A stretch of 64,000 nt of DNA, taken from assembly GCA_018065185.1 (NCBI GenBank), contig JAGHTU010000034.1, positions 25,646 to 89,645 on the forward strand, given 5' to 3'. Below the pieces are notes generated by a model, which did not search any database, was not told the origin of the DNA, and saw only the letters and a list, made by a program, of their open reading frames with translations. Both the position numbers and the translations under genes were made by a program. This stretch comes from Candidatus Equicola faecalis (GTDB lineage: Bacteria; Bacteroidota; Bacteroidia; Bacteroidales; Bacteroidaceae). Positions 35,954-43,266 of the stretch are shown here, piece after piece (positions within the stretch are counted from its first letter, which is position 1; the number at the start of each line of letters is the position of its first letter).

Positions 35954-36865
35954 ATGTTACACTCAAATCATTACGTGCTTGCGGCCCTGGTGGGGCTGGC
36001 GGCAATTTTCAGTTCCTGTTCCGTTAAGGAAGACTTCGACACTTGCAACAAATCTCAGGTTCAACTTGATGTTCGGGCGTTCGGCATCGAACAGTCGGCT
36101 TTTACGAAGGCTGGTGGCGGGAAAGACCCGCATCGCATTGTGTTCAAGGCGTTTGACGCTTTGGGCGCTGTGGCTTTCGAGACCGTTCAGGCTTCGGGTC
36201 AGGAGGGTTTCGGTGTCCTCAACTTCGAGCTTTCTCCGGGTTCGTATACTTTTGTGGCGGTAGCTCACGACCTTTCGAGTGCCGCTCTTGCTGCCGATGA
36301 GGGCGGAAATGTTGCCGCCAGCCTTAATTCTGCCCAGGAGGCGGTTTTGCCGGAGGGGTATGTGGCGGACTGCTTCTGCGATACGCTCAATGTGACTATC
36401 AAACCCGGGGTGCCTTTCGCTTCCGGTATGACGCTTCCGCGCGTTATTTCCAAATTCAAACTGACCATCAACGATGCCCTCCCAGCGGGTACGGCCAAAA
36501 TCAAATTCATCCTCAACAGCTCTGCCGCTGCTGCATCGGGCAACCCTTCTTTCAACCCCTCAACCGGATTCGCACTGAAGAACAGGCAGTATGTCAGAAG
36601 TTTCGACATTGGGGACGGATCTATCGGCAAGTCCGGTGTTTCGCTCAGTGTCAGTCTGCTGCTGACCGCTGAAACTCAGGATATTGACGTGACCGCTGCG
36701 GCCTATGATGTCGAGGGCAATCTCATCATCTCGCACGAGATCAAAGACGTCCCGATGAAGCTGAACCGCACAACCGTTGCCAAGGGCAATTTCTTCTCGG
36801 CCACCGGCGGAGGATCTTTTTCATTTAACACCGAATGGGATGACGATGCTGAGGTAAACTATTAA
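35954..36865 (+). CDS. Fimbrillin-like lipoprotein
   Basis: From the ATG at 35954 the protein is about 303 residues; the track's start 8 codons earlier is possible but weaker. HYVLAALVGLAAIFSSCS is an SPII signal with Cys at about residue 21, so it should be a lipoprotein. QVQLDVRAFGIEQSAFTKAGGG resembles the first strand of fimbrillin/FimB-like domains, and VPMKLNRTTVAKGNFFSATGGGSFSFNTEWDDD matches their usual C-terminal strands. It is the only plus-strand gene I support in the first 50 kb and converges on ugd with 15 bp between stops. Possible surface adhesin or fimbria subunit. Confidence 0.75.
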   Translation: MLHSNHYVLAALVGLAAIFSSCSVKEDFDTCNKSQVQLDVRAFGIEQSAFTKAGGGKDPHRIVFKAFDALGAVAFETVQASGQEGFGVLNFELSPGSYTFVAVAHDLSSAALAADEGGNVAASLNSAQEAVLPEGYVADCFCDTLNVTIKPGVPFASGMTLPRVISKFKLTINDALPAGTAKIKFILNSSAAAASGNPSFNPSTGFALKNRQYVRSFDIGDGSIGKSGVSLSVSLLLTAETQDIDVTAAAYDVEGNLIISHEIKDVPMKLNRTTVAKGNFFSATGGGSFSFNTEWDDDAEVNY

Positions 36866-36880
36866 TCTTTGCGCAACTAT

Positions 36881-38227
36881 TCAATCTCGGCGGAACAGGT
36901 CGCGGGTGTAAACCTTCCCCGCCACATCATCCAGGCTCGTGTCGTAGCGGTTGGCGATGATTGCGTGACTCTGTGCCTTGAAGGCAGCGAGGTCGTTGAC
37001 TACACGGCTGCCGAAGAAGGTATCGCCATCAGGCAGAGTGGGCTCGTAGATGATGACAGTGGCGCCTTTCGCCTTGATGCGCTTCATAATGCCCTGGATG
37101 GCGCTCTGGCGGAAGTTGTCGGAATTGGACTTCATCGTGAGACGATAGACTCCCACCACCACTTCCTTCTCCTTACCGGACTCATACTGTGAGTTTTCAT
37201 TATAATAACCGGCCATCTTCAGCACCTGGTCAGCGATGAAGTCCTTTCTTGTGCGGTTGGACTCTACAATGGCTGTCATCACATTCTGGGGCACATCCTG
37301 ATAGTTGGCCAGAAGTTGCTTGGTGTCCTTCGGCAGGCAATAGCCCCCATAGCCGAAACTCGGGTTGTTGTAGTGCGTGCCGATGCGCGGGTCGAGCCCG
37401 ATGCCGTTTATTATTGCCTGAGGGTCAAGGCCTTTGACCTCCGCGTATGTATCAAGTTCGTTGAAGTAGCTGACTCTCAGCGCGAGATAGGTGTTTGCAA
37501 AAAGTTTCACCGCCTCCGCCTCCTTCATACCCATAAAAAGCGTATCGATATTCTCCTTGATGGCGCCCTCCTGAAGAAGCTGCGCAAAGGTGTGGGCAAA
37601 TTGTTCAGCCTGAGGGTTGCCGATGGCCTCGATGGCTGCATTCTCCTCGTCCCATCTCCTTTCGCTGCCTGTAGGGAGCATCTTGGGGTATCCGACTATT
37701 ATACGACTGGGGTAGAGATTGTCGTACAGCGCCTTGCTCTCGCGCAGGAACTCGGGGCTGAAGAGAAGGTTGAATTTTTTGCCCTTGAGGGCCGGATCCG
37801 TTAGGAACTTAAGGGCATACTTCACATACAGGCTTCTGGTGTAGCCCACGGGGATGGTCGATTTGATGACCATCACGGCATCGGGGTTGACGCTGATTAT
37901 CAGGTCGATAACCTCCTCCACGTGCGAGGTGTCGAAGTGGTTCTTCACCGGGTCGTAGTTGGTGGGGGCGGCAATCACCACGAAGTCGGCATCTTTGTAG
38001 GCCGCCGCTCCGTCGAGGGTGGCGGTAAGGTTCAACTGCTTCTTTTTGAAGTACTTCTCTATATATTCATCCTGTATGGGTGAAATGCGCCTGCTGATTT
38101 TCTCCACCTTCTCCGGTATCACATCGACTGCCGTCACCTTATGGTGCTGGCTCAACAGCGTCGCGATAGACAGGCCGACATAACCCGTGCCGGCTACTGC
38201 TATCTGAATGTCCTTTAATTCTCTCAT
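36881..38227 (-). CDS. ugd: UDP-glucose 6-dehydrogenase
   Basis: The 448-residue protein has the NAD loop [64 protein letters not shown] and the active-site segment [19 protein letters not shown] with the catalytic Cys. It oxidises UDP-glucose (or a related UDP-sugar) to the uronic acid. FLRES and GGYCLPKD fit the UDP-glucose branch, though UDP-HexNAc dehydrogenase activity cannot be fully excluded. It is downstream of capE and preceded by a palindromic repeat, so it may have partly independent expression. Confidence 0.88.
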   Translation of the reverse strand: MRELKDIQIAVAGTGYVGLSIATLLSQHHKVTAVDVIPEKVEKISRRISPIQDEYIEKYFKKKQLNLTATLDGAAAYKDADFVVIAAPTNYDPVKNHFDTSHVEEVIDLIISVNPDAVMVIKSTIPVGYTRSLYVKYALKFLTDPALKGKKFNLLFSPEFLRESKALYDNLYPSRIIVGYPKMLPTGSERRWDEENAAIEAIGNPQAEQFAHTFAQLLQEGAIKENIDTLFMGMKEAEAVKLFANTYLALRVSYFNELDTYAEVKGLDPQAIINGIGLDPRIGTHYNNPSFGYGGYCLPKDTKQLLANYQDVPQNVMTAIVESNRTRKDFIADQVLKMAGYYNENSQYESGKEKEVVVGVYRLTMKSNSDNFRQSAIQGIMKRIKAKGATVIIYEPTLPDGDTFFGSRVVNDLAAFKAQSHAIIANRYDTSLDDVAGKVYTRDLFRRD

Positions 38228-38239
38228 TGGTATGCTGAG

Positions 38240-38274
38240 TTTGCGCGGACGCGAGTGACTCGCGTTTTGCGCAA
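38240..38274. repeat. Palindromic repeat acgcgagtgactcgcgt, copy 2
   Basis: The core ACGCGAGT-G-ACTCGCGT is a perfect hairpin with a one-base centre, flanked by tttgcgc and tttgcgcaa. It lies between capE and ugd and matches 30127-30163 with one core mismatch. Confidence 0.8.
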
Positions 38275-38279
38275 CTTTG

Positions 38280-39386
38280 CTATTTTGCGAGGTTTGCTAT
38301 TCCGTTAAGTTCGTTCTGTATATATTGGAGGCTGGCGATTTTGGCTTTGGTCTGAGCCACGTCCAGGCGAACCGTATTATCGGAATTGAACTCGGTAAGG
38401 ATATTGCGCTTCTCATCCCCTTCCTTAAAGAACTTGTCGTAATTCAACCCACGGTTATCAGCAGGAACACGATAAAAGTTACCCATATCGACCGCCTTGG
38501 CGCACTCTTCGTTCGTCAGCAACGTCTCGTACATCTTCTCCCCGTGGCGGATGCCAATGACCTTAATCTCGGGACCTTCCCCTGCCCCTTCCTTAAAGGA
38601 CGGCGATTGGTGCCTGAACAACTCCCGCACTGCCTCTGCCTGGGTCTGGATGGTGCAGGCAGGAGCCTTCTGCACGAGGATATCTCCGTTCTGACCATTC
38701 TCGAAGGCAAAGAGCACGAGGTCAACAGCCTCTTCGAGGGACATTATGAAGCGGGTCATCTTGGGTTCGGTGAGGGTGATAGGGTTGCCATTCCTTATCT
38801 GGTCAATCCAGAGAGGAATGACAGAGCCTCGGGAGCACATCACGTTGCCGTAACGGGTGCAGCAGATTTTGGTGCCGTGGAAATTGCCGTTTTCATCGTA
38901 AGTTCCGCTGTTGCGCGAGCGTGCCACAGCGATTTTCTCCTCCAGCGCCTTGGAGATTCCCATCGCGTTGATGGGGTATGCGGCTTTGTCGGTGGAGAGG
39001 CAGATGACGCACTTAACTCCCTCATCTATAGCTGCATCCAAAACGTTATCGGTACCGATGACATTGGTCTTTACAGCTTCCATCGGGAAGAATTCGCAGC
39101 TCGGCACCTGCTTGAGGGCGGCTGCGTGGAAGATGTAATCCACGCCCTTCATTGCGGTCTTGAGCGTGCTCTTGTTGCGCACGTCACCGATGTAGAATTT
39201 GATTTTTCCTACAACCTCAGGCATCTTGGCCTGATACTCGTGGCGCATATCGTCCTGCTTCTTCTCGTCGCGTGAGAAGATGCGGATTTCTGCGATGTCT
39301 GTCTTTAGGAAGCGGTTGAGAACCGCGTTGCCGAAGGAACCCGTTCCTCCTGTGATCATCAATGTTTTACCTGCAAAAATGCTCAT
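38280..39386 (-). CDS. capE: UDP-GlcNAc 4,6-dehydratase/5-epimerase, CapE-like (intact)
   Basis: This 368-residue SDR is the intact member of three related copies. It shows [68 protein letters not shown] (with Met replacing the usual Tyr, as in CapE/FlaA1 types) and GEKMYETLL. With CapF and CapG nearby it would start UDP-N-acetyl-L-fucosamine synthesis from UDP-GlcNAc. Residues in [16 protein letters not shown] are an in-frame insert absent from copy 2 at 29 kb; they lie before the [14 protein letters not shown] strand and are probably tolerated in a loop. Confidence 0.88.
   Translation of the reverse strand: MSIFAGKTLMITGGTGSFGNAVLNRFLKTDIAEIRIFSRDEKKQDDMRHEYQAKMPEVVGKIKFYIGDVRNKSTLKTAMKGVDYIFHAAALKQVPSCEFFPMEAVKTNVIGTDNVLDAAIDEGVKCVICLSTDKAAYPINAMGISKALEEKIAVARSRNSGTYDENGNFHGTKICCTRYGNVMCSRGSVIPLWIDQIRNGNPITLTEPKMTRFIMSLEEAVDLVLFAFENGQNGDILVQKAPACTIQTQAEAVRELFRHQSPSFKEGAGEGPEIKVIGIRHGEKMYETLLTNEECAKAVDMGNFYRVPADNRGLNYDKFFKEGDEKRNILTEFNSDNTVRLDVAQTKAKIASLQYIQNELNGIANLAK
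38571..38613 (-). repeat. Small palindromic in-frame insert in capE
   Basis: Minus strand tcgccgtcctttaaggaagg encodes [11 protein letters not shown] and includes a small inverted repeat. The homologous position in capE copy 2 reads ELFGGKKEDIKVIG with no insert, so this window shows a filled and an empty site. Confidence 0.75.
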
Positions 39387-39402
39387 AAAAACTTCGTTTT
39401 TA

Positions 39403-39835
39403 GTTTAGAGCTTAGAGTTTAGAGCTTAGAGAGAAGGGAGGTGCGGTAACCCGAAAGGATTCGCGCCTGTTCTTCTATTATACGCTCCATGTTCTGATGC
39501 TCTTCTTTGTTTATATAATTTAAATCTAATGCTAAATCCAACTGACTCATAACTTCCATTAACGAGCCATACGACAGTTCTATGAAATGAGCCTGATCCT
39601 TCAGTGACTGCCTTCCTGTTCCTTCCGCAATATTCGAGGTCACACTTACAGCAGCCCTTCTCAACTGATCGCCCAGAGCAAATTTCTCGTCTTGAGGAAA
39701 ACATTTCACCAATCTATACACTTCCCCCACCAACGCTCTACCTTTTTGATAGCAGATTAGCCTTCTGAAATTAAACTCCGCTCTTTCCATAATCTCTAAG
39801 CTCTAATCTCTCACCTCTAAGCTCTAATCTCTCAC
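39403..39835. mobile_element. Repeat-flanked four-helix-bundle (IVP-like) element
   Basis: The left end carries ttagagcttagagtttagagc and the right end ctctaagctctaatctctcac; the units are inverted copies (TTAGAGCTTAGAG against CTCTAAGCTCTAA). Between them is one small ORF (39419-39790). The element sits exactly between capG and capE, 16 bp from the capE start. Confidence 0.8.
39419..39790 (-). CDS. Four-helix-bundle protein (23S rRNA intervening-sequence protein family)
   Basis: The 123-residue protein is all helical: FRRLICYQKGRALVGEVYRLVKCFP, FALGDQLRRAAVSVTSNIAEGTGRQSLKDQAHFIELSYGSLMEVMSQLDLA and a last helix ending ILSGYRTSLLSKL. This is the signature of the IVP/four-helix-bundle family, first known from insertions in 23S rRNA genes. 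Biochemical role is unknown; nucleic-acid binding has been proposed. The gene starts and stops within inverted repeats, showing it moved in as a unit between capG and capE. Confidence 0.85.
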   Translation of the reverse strand: MERAEFNFRRLICYQKGRALVGEVYRLVKCFPQDEKFALGDQLRRAAVSVTSNIAEGTGRQSLKDQAHFIELSYGSLMEVMSQLDLALDLNYINKEEHQNMERIIEEQARILSGYRTSLLSKL

Positions 39836-40995
39836 CACTCCTTCCTCCACACCATCTTGTTGACGATGCCGACGTAGCTCTGGATGATTTTAACCACCTT
39901 GGTGCTGACATTTTCATCGACATAGTTGGGCACGGGGATGCCGTGGTCACCGTTGGCGTTCATCTCGACTGCCGTGTCAACTGCCTGAAGCAGACCCTTT
40001 TCGTCAATTCCACTAATAAAGAAGCATCCTTTATCAAGAGCCTCTGGACGTTCGGTAGATGTACGGATACAGACGGCTGGGAACGGATGCCCAACTGATG
40101 TAAAGAATGATGATTCCTCAGGAAGTGTGCCTGAATCGGAAACGACCGCAAATGCGTTCATCTGAAGACAATTATAGTCGTGGAATCCGAGAGGCTCATG
40201 CTGGATGACGCGTGAATCTAATTTGAATTGCATAGCTTCAAGTTTCTTGCGACTTCTTGGATGACAGCTATAGAGGATAGGCATGTCGTATTTCTCAGCC
40301 ATTGCATTAATGGCGTTGAAGAGACTGAGGAAATTCTTCTCGGTGTCGATGTTTTCCTCACGGTGGGCACTCAAAAGAATGTAGCGACCCTTTTGCAAGC
40401 CCAGGCGCTGGTGCACATCCGATGCCTCTATCTCGGCAAGATTCTGGTGAAGCACCTCTGCCATCGGGGAGCCAGTGACGTAGGTGCGCTCCCTTGGCAA
40501 TCCGCACTCTGCAAGATAGCGTCTTGCGTGCTCGGAGTAAGCCATGTTGACATCACTGATGATATCCACAATGCGGCGGTTCGTCTCCTCTGGAAGGCAT
40601 TCGTCTTTACAGCGGTTCCCTGCTTCCATGTGGAAGATAGGAATGTGGAGGCGTTTTGCTCCTATTACGCTCAGACAACTGTTGGTGTCGCCTAACACAA
40701 GCACTGCATCTGGCTTGATCTCTACCATCAATTTATAGCTCTTGTCTATAATATTGCCCATAGTCTCACCCAAGTCTGCTCCTACTGCATCCATATAGAC
40801 ATCAGGGTCTGCGAGTTTCAAGTCCTTGAAGAAGATGCCGTTAAGGTTGTAGTCGTAGTTCTGGCCTGTGTGCGCCAGTATGCAGTCGAAATACTTACGG
40901 CATTTGTTGATGACGGCTGCCAAGCGAATAATCTCAGGACGTGTGCCTACTATAATAAGCAACTTGAGCTTCCCGTTGTTTCTAAATTCTTTCAT
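39832..40995 (-). CDS. capG: UDP-N-acetylglucosamine 2-epimerase family, CapG-like
   Basis: From the ATG at 40995 the protein is about 387 residues; the track start at 41067 adds 24 residues encoded by the inserted cgcagatt repeat and is unlikely. KLKLLIIVGTRPEIIRLAAVI, LAHTGQNYDYNLNGIFF, LVLGDTNSCLSVIGAKR, HMEAGNRCKDECLPEETNRRIVD and VTGSPMAEVL are hallmarks of the WecB/CapG group. With CapE and CapF it would give UDP-L-FucNAc. It is separated from capF by a GxxExxY element and from capE by an IVP element. Confidence 0.88.
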   Translation of the reverse strand: MKEFRNNGKLKLLIIVGTRPEIIRLAAVINKCRKYFDCILAHTGQNYDYNLNGIFFKDLKLADPDVYMDAVGADLGETMGNIIDKSYKLMVEIKPDAVLVLGDTNSCLSVIGAKRLHIPIFHMEAGNRCKDECLPEETNRRIVDIISDVNMAYSEHARRYLAECGLPRERTYVTGSPMAEVLHQNLAEIEASDVHQRLGLQKGRYILLSAHREENIDTEKNFLSLFNAINAMAEKYDMPILYSCHPRSRKKLEAMQFKLDSRVIQHEPLGFHDYNCLQMNAFAVVSDSGTLPEESSFFTSVGHPFPAVCIRTSTERPEALDKGCFFISGIDEKGLLQAVDTAVEMNANGDHGIPVPNYVDENVSTKVVKIIQSYVGIVNKMVWRKEW

Positions 40996-41011
40996 TTCAT
41001 TCAATAATTTA

Positions 41012-41461
41012 GCGCAGATTACGCAGATTCTTTTGATTTCGCAGATTGTGCTATAGATTATTTGCACGTCTGTAAATGGATTTTGCGATATCTGTGGTTT
41101 TAAAATTAACTAATATTCCTAATTTCTTGCCTGTCAGTTTCAAATACGTCATTAGCTGAGAGAAAAAGACCTCTTGCATAGTTGCTACTGCCTTCAGCTC
41201 CACTATAACCTTGTCGTCAACCAGCATATCAATGCGAAAAGCATTGGGAATGGTCACACCTTCGTATATAATAGGTAGGCTAACCTGCGTCTTTACCAGA
41301 CATCCCATCTTTTCCAATTCGATACGCAATGCAACTTCATAGGCAGATTCCAGTAAACCTGGGCCAAGTTTATTGTACACATTAAATATTGCCCCACGAA
41401 TCTTATATGATATTTCGTTTTCTATCTCCATATCTATCTGCGTAATCTGCTCAATCTGCGC
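41012..41461. mobile_element. Repeat-flanked GxxExxY element
   Basis: The left end has gcgcagattacgcagatt, the right end atctgcgtaatctgctcaatctgcgc; the right is an inverted copy of the left. The enclosed ORF is a GxxExxY protein. The element lies directly after the capF stop, next to a small palindrome ccctgtggtcacacaggg. Confidence 0.82.
41051..41431 (-). CDS. GxxExxY protein (PD-(D/E)XK-like)
   Basis: From the ATG at 41431 (the track start at 41482 adds residues read from the repeat) the protein is about 126 residues. SYKIRGAIFNVYNKLGPGLLESAYEVALRIELEKMG contains the GxxExxY motif (GLLESAY), and FRIDMLVDDKVIVELKAVATM fits the D-ExK part of a PD-(D/E)XK nuclease-like fold. Function is unknown; the fold suggests DNA binding or cleavage. 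It is bounded by inverted cgcagatt repeats. Confidence 0.85.
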   Translation of the reverse strand: MEIENEISYKIRGAIFNVYNKLGPGLLESAYEVALRIELEKMGCLVKTQVSLPIIYEGVTIPNAFRIDMLVDDKVIVELKAVATMQEVFFSQLMTYLKLTGKKLGILVNFKTTDIAKSIYRRANNL

Positions 41462-41468
41462 CCTGTGG

Positions 41469-43133
41469 TCACACAGGGTCAAAGAATGTATCTGGTTTGT
41501 TGGGATCGAAGATTTCGTTGCAGTACATTACTGTGACGAGATCTTCGGTGTCGGAGAGGTTGATGATATTGTGAGTGTAGCCAGGGAGCATAATCACGCT
41601 TTGGATACGTTCGCCAGAGACAAAATAATTCAGTACAGGCCTCTCTCCAACTCTCCCCACAAGGAAGAGGGCTTTTTTTAGGATGTTGGTGGTGTCGTCT
41701 GTCTTGAAAAGCACCTCTTCATTTGTGAAACGAATGACTGAAAATCCATGCTTTTGCAGATAAACTGTACGTTGGAAATCTAATCTCTTTTGTTCAGTTT
41801 CATTATGATAGCCACCATCAATCTCTATAACCAGTCCACTTGCCAAATCCACGAAATCAACAATATATTCACCAATGATATGTTGACGACGAAATTTTGC
41901 ATCAAAATTTCCTCTTCTCAAAATCTCCCACATAACAGATTCTGCTTCTGTAGGATTCTTTCGCATCTCAACAGCCTTTTCTTCTAATTCTGTATAAAGA
42001 GAAGGATCTGCCGTATTATAAAGCTTCTCTCCCTCCCTTGTGGGGAGGGCTGGGGAGAGGCTTCGCATCTGTATAAGTCCGTGGCCTTTGACTACGATGA
42101 ACTGTTCCCATTTGGTGTGGTGCCAGTGTTGTCCCTTGGTGATTCCGGGTTTTGAGACGTTGATGCTGACCTGTCCGCAGTTGAGTGTATGAACCAGCTC
42201 TGTGAATGAGCCACGATTATCAACATTCATCTTTAGGTCGAAGATAGCCCCTTCTTTTGGAAGATAGCTCAGATACGTAGAGTAGAGTCGTTTAGCGAAG
42301 CTGTTTGCCGGAATCTCTGGAATCATCAATGTCTGAAGCATTTGTTTGAATTGATTCAGGAGGTCAACTATCTGTCCGAGGGTTGCCTTATGAGTCACTG
42401 GACAATAGCAGTACTTCCCTTCCTCTGCAGGTATGACTTTGAGTCCTTCAAACTCACAGTGATGTTCTGCTCCTTTAAGAGCGTTTATCATCTCTGCAAT
42501 GAGGTCGTCAATATAAAGTAACTCCAGTTCGACACTTGGGTCGTTGACCTGTATCGGGAGATCATTGGCGATGTTGTTACAGAATGTGGCAACTGCACTG
42601 TTGTAATTGGGCCTGCACCATTTACCATAAAGGTTCGGGAAACGATAGATTAACACGCGAGGTGTTAATCCCGCAGATTCCGTGTAAACCGCAGATTTCG
42701 CAGATTTATCTTGATTTCGCAGAAATTCGGCCTCATATTGCAGGAAAAGGTCTTCGCCCGCCTTCTTGCTACGACCGTACTCGCTATTACCGAAGCGTCC
42801 GGTGAGTGAAGCTTGCTGACTGCTGGAAAGCATCACGGGACATCTGTTGTCATATCTCTTCAGCGTATCGAGCAACGTGCTTGCGAACCCGAAGTTGCTT
42901 TGCATAAACTCTTCTTGATTCTGAGGTCTGTTCACCCCTGCCAGATTGAACACGAAGTCCGCTTCTTTACAATATGCTTCAAGTTCTTCTGGAGTAGAAT
43001 CAATGTCATATTCGAACACTTCTTCAATAGACAAGTCGCCATAGCACTTGGCTTTCCCGTCCTTGATATTCCTGAGTTCTAGACATAAGTTCTTGCCCAC
43101 AAATCCTTTTGCACCTGTTACTAATATCTTCAT
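41469..43133 (-). CDS. capF: CapF/WbjC-like reductase-cupin with in-frame DUF559 insertion
   Basis: The 554-residue ORF joins an SDR domain (MKILVTGAKGFVGKNLCLEL, LSSSQQASLTGRFGNSEYGRSKKAGED, IYRFPNLYGKWCRPNYNSAVATFC) to a cupin (INVSKPGITKGQHWHHTKWEQFIVV and LPGYTHNIINL). That is CapF/WbjC, the second enzyme of UDP-L-FucNAc synthesis, normally about 370 residues. About 142 extra residues (roughly 356-497) sit inside the cupin: a repeat end (SPALPTREGE), a DUF559 endonuclease domain (MRKNPTEAESVMWEILRRGNFDAKFRRQHIIGEYIVDF) and a closing repeat. The frame stays open on both sides and cupin motifs resume at PVLNYFVSGERIQSV. A second insert of about 19 residues lies near residues 138-156. Confidence 0.87.
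   Translation of the reverse strand: MKILVTGAKGFVGKNLCLELRNIKDGKAKCYGDLSIEEVFEYDIDSTPEELEAYCKEADFVFNLAGVNRPQNQEEFMQSNFGFASTLLDTLKRYDNRCPVMLSSSQQASLTGRFGNSEYGRSKKAGEDLFLQYEAEFLRNQDKSAKSAVYTESAGLTPRVLIYRFPNLYGKWCRPNYNSAVATFCNNIANDLPIQVNDPSVELELLYIDDLIAEMINALKGAEHHCEFEGLKVIPAEEGKYCYCPVTHKATLGQIVDLLNQFKQMLQTLMIPEIPANSFAKRLYSTYLSYLPKEGAIFDLKMNVDNRGSFTELVHTLNCGQVSINVSKPGITKGQHWHHTKWEQFIVVKGHGLIQMRSLSPALPTREGEKLYNTADPSLYTELEEKAVEMRKNPTEAESVMWEILRRGNFDAKFRRQHIIGEYIVDFVDLASGLVIEIDGGYHNETEQKRLDFQRTVYLQKHGFSVIRFTNEEVLFKTDDTTNILKKALFLVGRVGERPVLNYFVSGERIQSVIMLPGYTHNIINLSDTEDLVTVMYCNEIFDPNKPDTFFDPV
41641..42060. mobile_element. DUF559 endonuclease element inside capF cupin
   Basis: The left end carries ctctccaactctccccacaaggaagaggg and the right end ctctccctcccttgtggggagggctggggagagg; they are inverted copies. 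The interior encodes a DUF559 domain (Vsr-like PD-(D/E)XK family): FRRQHIIGEYIVDFVDLASGLVIEIDGGYH and VIRFTNEEVL. The whole insert is a continuous frame with the host gene. Confidence 0.85.
42667..42722 (-). repeat. cgcagatt repeat insert inside capF SDR domain
   Basis: Minus strand ctgcgaaatcaagataaatctgcgaaatctgcgg is read in frame as RNQDKSAKSAVYTESAG between the ALEKF-like helix and VLIYRFPNLYGKW. The units are the same class as those flanking the GxxExxY gene 1.2 kb away, but there is no ORF here, so it looks like a non-autonomous copy. Confidence 0.78.
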
Positions 43134-43266
43134 TTGTTAAAATGGTTTATTATTTATATTTTGTCTACGAGCCTACGAAAACTTGTTGACTTAGTTACTC
43201 TTTCAGTTAATCCCATTCGCGTCGGTTAAGCCTTTGGCTTTTCAGATTTCAAATTAAGTTGAATTG

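Noticed and set aside
41641-42060. Intein in capF
   Set aside because: No Cys/Ser at the N-junction, no HN-Cys/Ser/Thr at the C-junction and no Hint-domain motifs; the insert is an endonuclease domain with repeat ends.
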